In this document: one piece after another, positions 38,134 through 48,724 of the stretch | How positions within the stretch are numbered: the first letter of the stretch is position 1 | Layout: every line of letters starts with the position of its first letter | Assembly (NCBI RefSeq): GCF_008087625.1 | Contig: NZ_CP042997.1 | Span: 1,178,001-1,242,000 of the forward strand | DNA length: 64,000 nt | Direction: 5' to 3' | Source of the DNA: Aquisphaera giovannonii | GTDB taxonomy: Bacteria > Planctomycetota > Planctomycetia > Isosphaerales > Isosphaeraceae | Position numbers and translations under genes: made by a program | Notes under the pieces: generated by a model | The model's input: the letters and a program-made list of their open reading frames with translations, nothing else | Told to the model about the DNA's origin: nothing | The model's database searches: none

Positions 38134-38490
38134 ATGAACCGTCCCGTCGCGACGCGGCCGAGGTGCCAGCTGTGGAACCTCGGGCCGGTGGCCGGGCTGG
38201 AGATCCCCGGGGCGCCCTTCTTCGTGGGCCAGCCGGAGGACAACGGCTGGGAGAGCCCCGCGAGGCTCGGCATCACGACCGCTCGCATCGAGGTATTCTG
38301 CGACGACCCGGACGCGTTCATCGCCCGCGCCGTGGAGGCCGGGGCGGACGGGAGCCGGGACGCGATCCGCGACCACGAGGCGCCCTGGGGCGTGCATCGG
38401 CAGGGCGGCTTCGTCGACCCCTTCGGGCACATCTGGCTCGTCGGCGACCGGTCGCCGCTGGTCGCCCGCCCGGGCGGTCCCTCGCGCTGA
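38134..38490 (+). CDS. VOC (glyoxalase/PhnB-like) protein lacking the N-terminal module
   Basis: A 118-residue protein that matches the C-terminal part of PhnB-like VOC proteins: LEIPGAPFFVGQPEDNG, ITTARIEVFCDDPDAFIARA, WGVHRQGGFVDPFGHIWLVG. Complete members also have an N-terminal beta-alpha-beta-beta-beta module beginning with a FYxxAFG motif, which is absent here. The region just upstream is filled by a family A repeat. It may be a 5'-truncated gene or an unusually short member pairing with another subunit. The ATG at 38134 has only a weak ribosome binding site. If translated, the missing half would leave an incomplete metal site. Confidence 0.6.
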   Translation: MNRPVATRPRCQLWNLGPVAGLEIPGAPFFVGQPEDNGWESPARLGITTARIEVFCDDPDAFIARAVEAGADGSRDAIRDHEAPWGVHRQGGFVDPFGHIWLVGDRSPLVARPGGPSR

Positions 38491-38503
38491 CCGCGCGGCG
38501 CGG

Positions 38504-39985
38504 TCACTTCGTGACGACGATCCGGTCCAGCTCCTCGCCGTCGGCCGAGACCTGCCGGAGCGTCAGCTTCGAATCGTCGACGTCCACCACGGTCAGCGAG
38601 TGGACCCTGGAGATGTGCTTGACGGTGAACGGCTGCCAGGAGGACGGGTCGTCCTGCTGCTCGGGGTTGTAGAGGCGGTTGCCCCCGGCGCCGGTGACGA
38701 TGTAGATGACGCCCTCGGGCGTCGTGTCGTCCTTGCCGTCGAACGACCGGTCGAGCGTGAGCCGGCCGTTCGATTTGTGGGAGGGGACCATGCGGCCGTT
38801 CTCGTCGAAGGCCGGGGCCTCGACCTGGACCGGCGTCGGGGCGAAGCGGAGCGGGTACGACCGCTGGTAGTTGTGCACGTGCCCGTTGAACACGAGGTCC
38901 ACCTTGCCGGCCTCGAACACCGGGGACAGCACCCTCGTGTGCTGCTCGTCGAAGTGGCTGCGGGAGGAGTTGAAGCCGGGCTGATGGTAGCAGACGAACC
39001 GCCAGCGCGCGTCCTTCGCGGCGGCCAGGTCATCCTCGACCCATCTGCGGAATGCGGGATCGGCCCAGTCCACCGTGGCGTTGGCGTCCAGGACGATCCA
39101 GTGGGCGTTGCCGTAGTCGAACGAGAAGTTCGCCATCCGCGGGAAGGCCTCGCCCGCGGCGTCGAGGAACGCCTTCTTCTGCTCCGGGCTGCCGGTCACC
39201 GGTGCGACGAGCGGGCCCCCCTCGGGGCCGGTCGGGCCGTTCAGCGGCTGGCACCAGTAGTAGAAGTACGCCAGGCCGTCCGGGTACTTGGCCAGGTCCC
39301 GCGCGGCGATGTCGTGGTTCCCGGCGGCCGCGACGAAGAGCGTCGATCGCAGCAGCGGGGCGCCGGCGTCCGGCGCGGGGCGGTCGGCGTTGTACGCGGG
39401 CCAGAACCGCGTCCGGTACTCGGACGCGCGGCCCCGGTCGTAGATGATGTCGCCCGGGATCATGACGAAGTCCGGCTTCTCCTCGAAGGTCCGGTGGGCG
39501 ATCCGCCGCTCCTCGGGCGTGCCGGCGCCGCAGTCGCCGAAGACCGCGAAGCGGTGGGGCTGCGAGGCCGACTTCGGCGCCAGGGCCTCGGCCTCGAAGT
39601 CGGCCCCCTTCCCGTCGCGGACGCGATACGCGAAGCGGCCGCCGGGCGCACCGGCCCTGAGCGTCGCCCGGTAGACGCGATGCGGCTCGACGCCGGCGAC
39701 CGCGACGCGGCGGAATTTCGGGGGCTCCATGGGACGCCACGACGACTCGCCGTCGGGCCGGACGTCGACGGCCCACCCGGCGTCGACGTCGTCGGCGTGC
39801 CAGACGACCGCGAGCTCGCCGGCGCGGGGCGCCTCGCCGAACTGGAGGTAGGGCTTCACCACGAACGGTCCCTGGCGGGCGGCGCGTTCGGGCCCCGCGG
39901 CCCCCGGGGATGCGCCGTGGCTGCAGGCCAACGCCGTGAAGGAGAGCAACACCCACGCAGCGGTCGATGCCCGGGCCGCGATCAT
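38504..39985 (-). CDS. secreted metallophosphoesterase (purple acid phosphatase-like)
   Basis: A 493-residue exported phosphoesterase. The start at 39985 has GGGAG upstream and opens a signal peptide (STAAWVLLSFTALACSHG). A fibronectin-like N-terminal domain of the purple acid phosphatase type (VKPYLQFGEAPRAGELAVVW, then HRVYRATLRAG) precedes the catalytic domain. Metal-binding motifs are AVFGDCGAG, MIPGDIIYDRG, AAGNHDIA, CYHQPGFNSS and FNGHVHNYQR. The C-terminal segment (YIVTGAGGNRLY) completes the fold. It would hydrolyse phosphate esters outside the cytoplasm, possibly for phosphate acquisition. It converges with the VOC gene with only 13 bases between the stops. Confidence 0.93.
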   Translation of the reverse strand: MIAARASTAAWVLLSFTALACSHGASPGAAGPERAARQGPFVVKPYLQFGEAPRAGELAVVWHADDVDAGWAVDVRPDGESSWRPMEPPKFRRVAVAGVEPHRVYRATLRAGAPGGRFAYRVRDGKGADFEAEALAPKSASQPHRFAVFGDCGAGTPEERRIAHRTFEEKPDFVMIPGDIIYDRGRASEYRTRFWPAYNADRPAPDAGAPLLRSTLFVAAAGNHDIAARDLAKYPDGLAYFYYWCQPLNGPTGPEGGPLVAPVTGSPEQKKAFLDAAGEAFPRMANFSFDYGNAHWIVLDANATVDWADPAFRRWVEDDLAAAKDARWRFVCYHQPGFNSSRSHFDEQHTRVLSPVFEAGKVDLVFNGHVHNYQRSYPLRFAPTPVQVEAPAFDENGRMVPSHKSNGRLTLDRSFDGKDDTTPEGVIYIVTGAGGNRLYNPEQQDDPSSWQPFTVKHISRVHSLTVVDVDDSKLTLRQVSADGEELDRIVVTK

Positions 39986-40251
39986 CAAGCAGACTCCCTC
40001 GTTCAGCGATCTGAGGACCTTCCGCGGACGTCCTCGTGGCGGGCACGAACCGTCATGCCCCGGCGACACATTCTGGGGGAGGGCGGCCATCCTGTAAAGG
40101 AAGACCGGGCGAGGGCACCACGCCGGTGGCCCTCGGCCGTCCCGTCGATCCGGGGTGACCCCGTGGAATGCCTCCGCGACTTGCGCTATGATCGGGGGCG
40201 CCCCCCGCGGTGCCGCCCGCCGCCTCGCTTCCGACCCGATGGAGCCCGACG

Positions 40252-42669
40252 ATGCCCCGCTTGCAATCGGCCGCCCGATCCCCCCTCGCGACGAGGCTCG
40301 CCCCGGCCCTCGCGGCCTGGGCCGCCGTCGCGGCGATGCGTCCCGCCGCCGCGGAGCCCCCCAGGCCGACGATCACCGTCCACGCCGACAGGCCCGGCCA
40401 CCCGGTCAGCCCCACGCTCTACGGGATCTTCTTCGAGGACATCAACTGCTCGGCCGACGGCGGGATCTACGCGGAGCTCGTCCGCAACCGCTCGTTCGAG
40501 GACGCCGCGAAGCCGGAGCACTGGACGATCTCCGGCGACGAGAAGCGGGTGAAGGCCGTCATCGACGAGTCGAGGCCGGCGAGCCCGAAGAACCGCCGGT
40601 CGCTGAAGGTCTCGCTCGGCGGCGGGGGGCTCACGCCGGCGACCGTGAGCAACGAGGGCTTCTGGGGCATCCCCGTCAAGGAAGGGGCGTCGTATCGGCT
40701 CTCCTTCCTCGCCCGGGTCGAGGGGGGCCTCCGCATGACGCCGGCCGTGTCCCTGGTCGGCGACAAGGGGCGGGCCTACGCGACCGAGCGATTCGTGGGC
40801 CTGACGCCCGAGTGGAAGGCGTACTCCTGCACGCTCCGGCCGAACGCGACCGACCCGAAGGCCCATCTCAGCATCCAGCTCGTCGGCTCCGGCGACGTCT
40901 GGCTCGACATGGTCTCCCTCTTCCCGGAGGAGACCTGGAAGGGCCGCCCCGGCGGCCTGCGGCCCGACCTGGCGGATCGGCTGGCCGAGCTGCGCCCGGC
41001 GTTCGTCCGCTTCCCCGGCGGGTGCTGGGTCGAGGGGGACACCATGAAGTTCGCCTACCGCTGGAAGGAGACGATCGGCGACCCCTCCGAGCGGCGGACG
41101 CAGTACAACATCTGGAACTACCACGCGACGCACGGCCTGGGGTTCCATGAGTACCTCCAGATGTGCGAGGACCTGAAGGCCGAGCCCCTCTTCGTCATCA
41201 ACTGCGGGATGTCCCACCGCGAGGTCGTCCCGATGGACAAAATGGCGGAGTTCGTCCAGGACGCGCTCGACGCCATCGAGTACTGCAACGGGCCGGCCGA
41301 CAGCGCGTGGGGCTCGGTCCGCGCCCGCAACGGCCACCCGGCCCCGTTCCACCTGAAGTACATGGAGATCGGCAACGAGAACGGCGGGCCGCCCTACCAG
41401 GAGCGGTATGCGCTCTTCCACGACGCGATCAGGAAGGCCCACCCGGGGATCACCCTCATCGCCAACGTCCCCACGGAGAAGCGCCCGGCGGACGTCGTGG
41501 ACGAGCACTACTACAACACGCCGGAGTTCTTCCTCCAGCAGGCGAACCGGTACGACGACTACGACCGCAAGGGGCCGAAGATCTACGTCGGCGAGTACGC
41601 CACCACGGTCGGCGTCGGCCAGGGGAACCTCCGCGGGGCGGTCGGCGAGGCGGCCTTCATGCTGGGCATGGAGCGGAACTCCGACGTCGTCGCGATGTCG
41701 TCGTACGCCCCGCTGTTCGTGAACGTGAACCACCGCGGCTGGAACCCGGACCTGATCAACTTCGACGCCGTGCGGTCGTACGGCATCCCCTCGTTTTACG
41801 TCCAGAAGCTGTTCGCGGAGAACCTCGGCGACGCGACCGTGCCCGTGGACGTGCAGGCCGACGCGGTCGAGGTCGCGCCGCCGGGCGGGGCGGTCGGCGT
41901 CGGGACGTGGCTGACGCGGGCGGAGTTCAAGGACATGAAGGTCACGAGGGGAGACGAGGTCCTCTGGTCCGCCGACCTCTCGCACGGCCTGTCGGGCTGG
42001 AAGGCCGTGAGCGGCAGGTGGGACGTCGCGGGCGGGGCGCTCCGCCAGACGGACCCGGGCGAGAACATGCGGGCGGTCGCCGGGGACAAGAACTGGACGG
42101 ACTACACGTTCAGCCTGAAGGCGCGGAAGCTCGGCGGCGCGGAGGGGTTCCTGATCCTCTTCCGGGTCCGCGACGAGGGCGAGAAGTCGTGGTGGAACCT
42201 CGGCGGCTGGGGAAACACCCGGCACGCGATCGAGGTGGGCGGCGAGATCGGCCGCAGCGTCCCGGGCCGCATCGAGGACGGCCGCTGGTATGACATCAAG
42301 GTGGACGTGGAAGGGTCGCGGATCCGCTGCTACCTCGACGGGCAGCTCGTCCACGACGTGAAGACCCCAGCCGTCCGTCCGATCCACGCCTCGGCGACCC
42401 GGGCCTCGGCAACCGGCGAGATCATCCTCAAAATCGTGAACGCCGCCGCCGGGCCGGTCGCCACGACCGTCGAGTTCGCGGGCCTCGCGGGGTTGCCGGC
42501 CACCATCAAGGCCCAGGTCCTCTCCTCGGACCACCCCACGGACGAGAACTCGCTGGAGCTGCCCGAGAAGGTCGCTCCGAGGGAGGTGACCCTGTCCGCC
42601 TCCGGCTCGAGGATCACCCATGCGTTCCCCGGCAACTCCGTCACCGTCGCGCGGATCAAGAAGGACTAA
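40252..42669 (+). CDS. alpha-L-arabinofuranosidase, GH51, secreted
   Basis: An 805-residue glycoside hydrolase that would release L-arabinofuranosyl residues from hemicellulose-type glycans. A signal-like N-terminus (basic, then APALAAWAAVAAM) leads to the GH51 start (GHPVSPTLYGIFFEDINCSA). A carbohydrate-binding-like insertion follows (residues about 60-240). The acid/base Glu is in KYMEIGNENGG and the nucleophile Glu in IYVGEYATT. A further beta-sandwich (LWSADLSHGLSGWKAVSG to RCYLDGQLVHDVK) lies near the C-terminus, resembling a concanavalin-like module. Several in-frame ATG codons exist; 40252 is the best compromise. Its stop codon lies within a repeated sequence that recurs 113 bases downstream. 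Confidence 0.93.
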   Translation: MPRLQSAARSPLATRLAPALAAWAAVAAMRPAAAEPPRPTITVHADRPGHPVSPTLYGIFFEDINCSADGGIYAELVRNRSFEDAAKPEHWTISGDEKRVKAVIDESRPASPKNRRSLKVSLGGGGLTPATVSNEGFWGIPVKEGASYRLSFLARVEGGLRMTPAVSLVGDKGRAYATERFVGLTPEWKAYSCTLRPNATDPKAHLSIQLVGSGDVWLDMVSLFPEETWKGRPGGLRPDLADRLAELRPAFVRFPGGCWVEGDTMKFAYRWKETIGDPSERRTQYNIWNYHATHGLGFHEYLQMCEDLKAEPLFVINCGMSHREVVPMDKMAEFVQDALDAIEYCNGPADSAWGSVRARNGHPAPFHLKYMEIGNENGGPPYQERYALFHDAIRKAHPGITLIANVPTEKRPADVVDEHYYNTPEFFLQQANRYDDYDRKGPKIYVGEYATTVGVGQGNLRGAVGEAAFMLGMERNSDVVAMSSYAPLFVNVNHRGWNPDLINFDAVRSYGIPSFYVQKLFAENLGDATVPVDVQADAVEVAPPGGAVGVGTWLTRAEFKDMKVTRGDEVLWSADLSHGLSGWKAVSGRWDVAGGALRQTDPGENMRAVAGDKNWTDYTFSLKARKLGGAEGFLILFRVRDEGEKSWWNLGGWGNTRHAIEVGGEIGRSVPGRIEDGRWYDIKVDVEGSRIRCYLDGQLVHDVKTPAVRPIHASATRASATGEIILKIVNAAAGPVATTVEFAGLAGLPATIKAQVLSSDHPTDENSLELPEKVAPREVTLSASGSRITHAFPGNSVTVARIKKD

Positions 42670-42813
42670 CCACAGAGGCACGGAGGGCACGGAGAAGAGG
42701 GGAAGAGGAGATGGACAGAAGTATGTGAATTTGTAGGGTGCGTCTTGACGCACCGATCCGGCTTGCGGCCGGGGAGGACTAACCACAGAGGCACGGAGGA
42801 CACAGAGAAGAGG
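42662..42813. repeat. repeat family F, two direct copies
   Basis: AGGACTAACCACAGAGGCAC then GGAGG occurs at 42662 and again at 42775, each running into GAGAAGAGGGG. The first copy includes the last codons and stop of the GH51 gene. ACCACAGAGGCACxGAG-type sequences are a common repeat in many bacterial genomes. Confidence 0.75.
42730..42761. repeat. repeat family B, single copy
   Basis: TTTGTAGGGTGCGTCTTGAC then GCACCGATCCGG, a short stand-alone copy with the same GTGCGTC...GACGCAC dyad as the copies near 13.2 kb. It lies between the two family F copies. Confidence 0.8.
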
Positions 42814-42913
42814 GGGAGGAGGAGAAAGGGGGAGGAGGAGAAAGAGGGAGGAGGAGAAAGAGGGAGGAGGAGAAAGGGGAGGAGGAGAAAGGGGGAGGAG
42901 GAGAAAGGGAGGA
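42804..42913. repeat. 110-base uninterrupted purine tract
   Basis: No pyrimidine occurs on the plus strand for 110 bases. The tract is built of GGAGGAGAAAG units. Such tracts can form triplex or slipped structures and vary in length. It is unusual in this otherwise mixed GC-rich sequence. Confidence 0.85.
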
Positions 42914-43043
42914 TCAAGGAGGGGAAATCAAGGAAGAGTCAGGAGAAGGGATCGAGGAAGGGGCGAACATCGTGGGGCCGGCCCGGCCGGCGGCCGGGCG
43001 AGGCAGGGTCGGCGGGCGCAAGGCGCCAGGTCGGCTGGCTGGC

Positions 43044-46403
<3,360 letters not shown>

Positions 46404-47022
46404 GCTGCGAACACCAGAGGTAGGTACATCAGGAGGGCATCGAGGGCCATTCCGCACGGCCCGTGGAGCGTTCAGGAGCCAGTCTCTGCAAGTCTCGCAT
46501 CTTCACCAGCTTCCTGACCGCCTCACTTCCAGCTTACTGGATCGGCGCCGAAAGACAAGCGCCGGAGTGTCGGGATGTCGACGATGCGGCCGGTCGGCGC
46601 CGAGAAATGGGCATCTCGAATTGCCGAGGAGGTTGTCGAGCTTTTCCCAGGATTGCTCCGCTCACACTCAGGGATCAGCCCCCGCTAGAAACCCCTGTGG
46701 GGACAAACAATCGTAATATGGGATAGATGGGTAATTTTTGATGGAGACGCGGGGCTGTTTGTCGTGTCAAGTTGTCGAAATTTCGGCGCCGACGTCCGGC
46801 GCGGGGAGGCGAAATTTGGTGTCGAATTCGCGCCGAATGGGGCCTGGAAGCCGCCCGGAGGAGGGGGGCTGGCGGACTTCTTTTCGTCGGCACGGCAGAT
46901 GCGATTCTTAAGGAATCTTGTCCGGGCCCATCGCCTTCTCGGCGGTGTCCCGGATGGGCTTCCACAGGTGCCGCAACAGAGAGTCGCCCGTTCGATCGAC
47001 CGCTTCGACGCGAGGAGACAGC
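46404..47022. promoter_or_regulatory. divergent regulatory region with three TCGGCGCCGA palindromes
   Basis: A 619-base gap between the divergent sigma-54 activator and alpha/beta hydrolase genes. The ten-base palindrome TCGGCGCCGA occurs at 46542-46551, 46594-46603 and 46783-46792. The stretch 46690-46790 is the most AT-rich in the neighbourhood (includes CGTAATATGGGATAG and GTAATTTTTGATGG) and is the likely promoter zone. A TAATAT at 46714-46719 could be a -10 element, but no good -35 was found. Confidence 0.5.
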
Positions 47023-47904
47023 ATGAGGTTAGCAGCCAGGTGGCAGGACGCCCTGTCGACATCGCTCTCGATCCCCGGTGGCGAAGGCGTCCGGCGGACG
47101 CAGGTCCGGCTGGGGGGCGAGCGAGTCGAGGTGGTGCGACTGGGGCGGGGCGAGCCGCTGGTGATGGTCCCGGGGCTGGCGGGGAGCTGGAGGCTGCTCC
47201 TGCCGCTGGCCCGCCGGCTGGCCCGGCGGTATGAGGTGATCACCTACGGCCTGCGGGATGAAGGGGTGCCGGGGTTCGGCATCGGCGGGCTGCGGTCCGG
47301 GCTGTGGGACATCGGCGGGCATGCGGACGACGTCGCCTCGCTCATCGACCAGCTCGGGCTCGAATCGCCGACGGTCCTGGGGGTCTCCTTCGGCGGCGTG
47401 ATCGCCCTCCAGGCGGCCGTCGACCACCCGCGGTCGGTGGGCGCCCTGATCGTGCACGGGGCGGAGGCCAAATTCCACGCGACGATCGGCTCCAAGATCG
47501 CCCGGCGGGTGCTCGAGCGGTTCCCGCTCCCGACGGACAATCGGTTCGTCAACCAGTTCTTCAACCTCCTCCACGGCGCGAAGCCGGAGCCGGGGCCGCT
47601 CGTCGATTTCGTCGTCGAGCGGATCTGGGAGACCGACCAGAGCGTGATGGCCCGCCGGCTGGCGCAGCTCGAGGGCTTCGACGTCTCCGATCAACTCTGG
47701 AAGGTGGAGGCCCCGACCCTCGTCCTGGCCGGCGCCAAGGACGTCATCGTCCCGGCCGCCCGCCAGAGGCGCCTGGCCGAGGGCATCGCCGGGGCCCGCT
47801 TCGAGGCCCTCGAAGGCGCCGGGCACATCGGCTTCCTCACCCACCGTCGCGAGTTCGCCCGCCAGGTCGTGAAGCACCTCCGCGAGGTCAAGGCCGCCGT
47901 CTGA
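47023..47904 (+). CDS. alpha/beta hydrolase
   Basis: A 293-residue alpha/beta hydrolase fold protein. The start at 47023 has GAGGAG six bases upstream. The oxyanion region is PLVMVPGLAGSW. The nucleophile elbow is GVSFGG (Ser), the acid is the Asp in LAGAKDVIVPA, and the base is the His in LEGAGHIGFLTH. The order and spacing of the triad are normal. No signal peptide is present, so it is cytoplasmic. Relatives include esterases, haloperoxidase-like and lactone hydrolases; the substrate cannot be predicted. It diverges from the sigma-54 activator gene and may share its control region. Confidence 0.9.
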   Translation: MRLAARWQDALSTSLSIPGGEGVRRTQVRLGGERVEVVRLGRGEPLVMVPGLAGSWRLLLPLARRLARRYEVITYGLRDEGVPGFGIGGLRSGLWDIGGHADDVASLIDQLGLESPTVLGVSFGGVIALQAAVDHPRSVGALIVHGAEAKFHATIGSKIARRVLERFPLPTDNRFVNQFFNLLHGAKPEPGPLVDFVVERIWETDQSVMARRLAQLEGFDVSDQLWKVEAPTLVLAGAKDVIVPAARQRRLAEGIAGARFEALEGAGHIGFLTHRREFARQVVKHLREVKAAV

Positions 47905-48407
47905 TCCGGCGATCGCCGCGACTTCATGCCGCGAATCATCCTCAGGATGTCTCCCCTTCGTCCGATTCGGCCCGGGCGGAGGGGAGCTCCTTTTTCGAAG
48001 CCGGGGGGCGGTGGCTCCCCGGGCGCGGTGGGATGGAGCCCGATCCGGGAACGCACAGGCGCGTCGGGGCCCGCGACCGCCGCGACTCCGCGGGAAGATT
48101 GACGCCGCGTCGCGTCGCATCCATGCGGTCGCGACGTGCGCGGGGCATCGTTGGTTGCGGGCCCGTGCCCGCGCGATGCTTGCCCGCTCGCGGCGGCCCG
48201 ACTCGCGGCCGGCCACGCGGGATTGCGAGGAGTCGCCGTGGCGGGACCCGTACCATCAACGCTACCAATTCCTTCGGACAGAAGGCGGGAAATCCGGGGC
48301 CACGACCCCCGCGGACGTCGCTTTCGATCCACAAGGGATAGTGGCGACCGGTCGTCGAGAAGGTCCGGCGGGTGTTCGTCGAAATGCCAAAGTGTGGGTA
48401 AGCGTCC
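47905..48407. other. intergenic region, no recognised feature
   Basis: A 503-base gap between two rightward genes. I saw no gene with convincing coding character, no terminator with a T-run, and no member of the repeat families A to F. Confidence 0.35.
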
Positions 48408-48608
48408 ATGCTCCTCGCCTATTTCGCGCCCGAGGTCGCCATGCCGGTGGCCTCGGTCGTCGCAACCGTGACCGGCTTCTTGCTGGCGGGCGGCCGCCCC
48501 GTGATCTCGTGGGTGGCCCGTCGCCTCCGGGGTCAGAAGCAGGCCGGCCCTGGGGACGTTCCGTCCAATTCGGAGAATCCAGCCGGGCGATCGAACGAGC
48601 TGCGATGA
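48408..48608 (+). CDS. small membrane protein, hypothetical
   Basis: A 66-residue protein with one strong TM helix near the N-terminus (AMPVASVVATVTGFLLAGGR) followed by an Arg/Lys-rich stretch and a polar Asn/Ser/Pro tail. The MLLAYFxPEV opening resembles small uncharacterised membrane proteins I associate with planctomycetes, which is recollection and not shown by the sequence. The ribosome binding site is weak. It lies upstream of the sulfatase-fold gene, with 116 bases between, and could be expressed with it. Confidence that it is translated is moderate. Confidence 0.5.
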   Translation: MLLAYFAPEVAMPVASVVATVTGFLLAGGRPVISWVARRLRGQKQAGPGDVPSNSENPAGRSNELR

Positions 48609-48724
48609 GGCGGTTGCCGCACCCGGGTCGGACGGCCGGCCGTCCGACGCGAGGGTGAAGGCGGGTTCGAAAGCCGCGCATGGTTCGGCGAAGCATGGGT
48701 TTTTTAGCAACGAGGTCGCTCCTC

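Larger units (their letters stand above)
42670..43043. other. convergent intergenic region, repeats and purine tract
   Basis: A 374-base gap between the convergent GH51 and sigma-54 activator genes. It contains the F repeats, a B-family copy and a long purine tract. No gene or T-run terminator is present. Confidence 0.5.

Noticed and set aside
42781-42960. Purine-rich repeats considered as a CRISPR array
   Set aside because: Units are 8-12 bases of GGAGGAGAAAG without spacers of constant length and no cas genes are near.
48655-48680. GCGGGTTCGAAAGCCGC resembling a tRNA T-arm
   Set aside because: The base after the seven-base loop is G instead of the C needed to pair with G53, and no acceptor, D or anticodon stem fits upstream.
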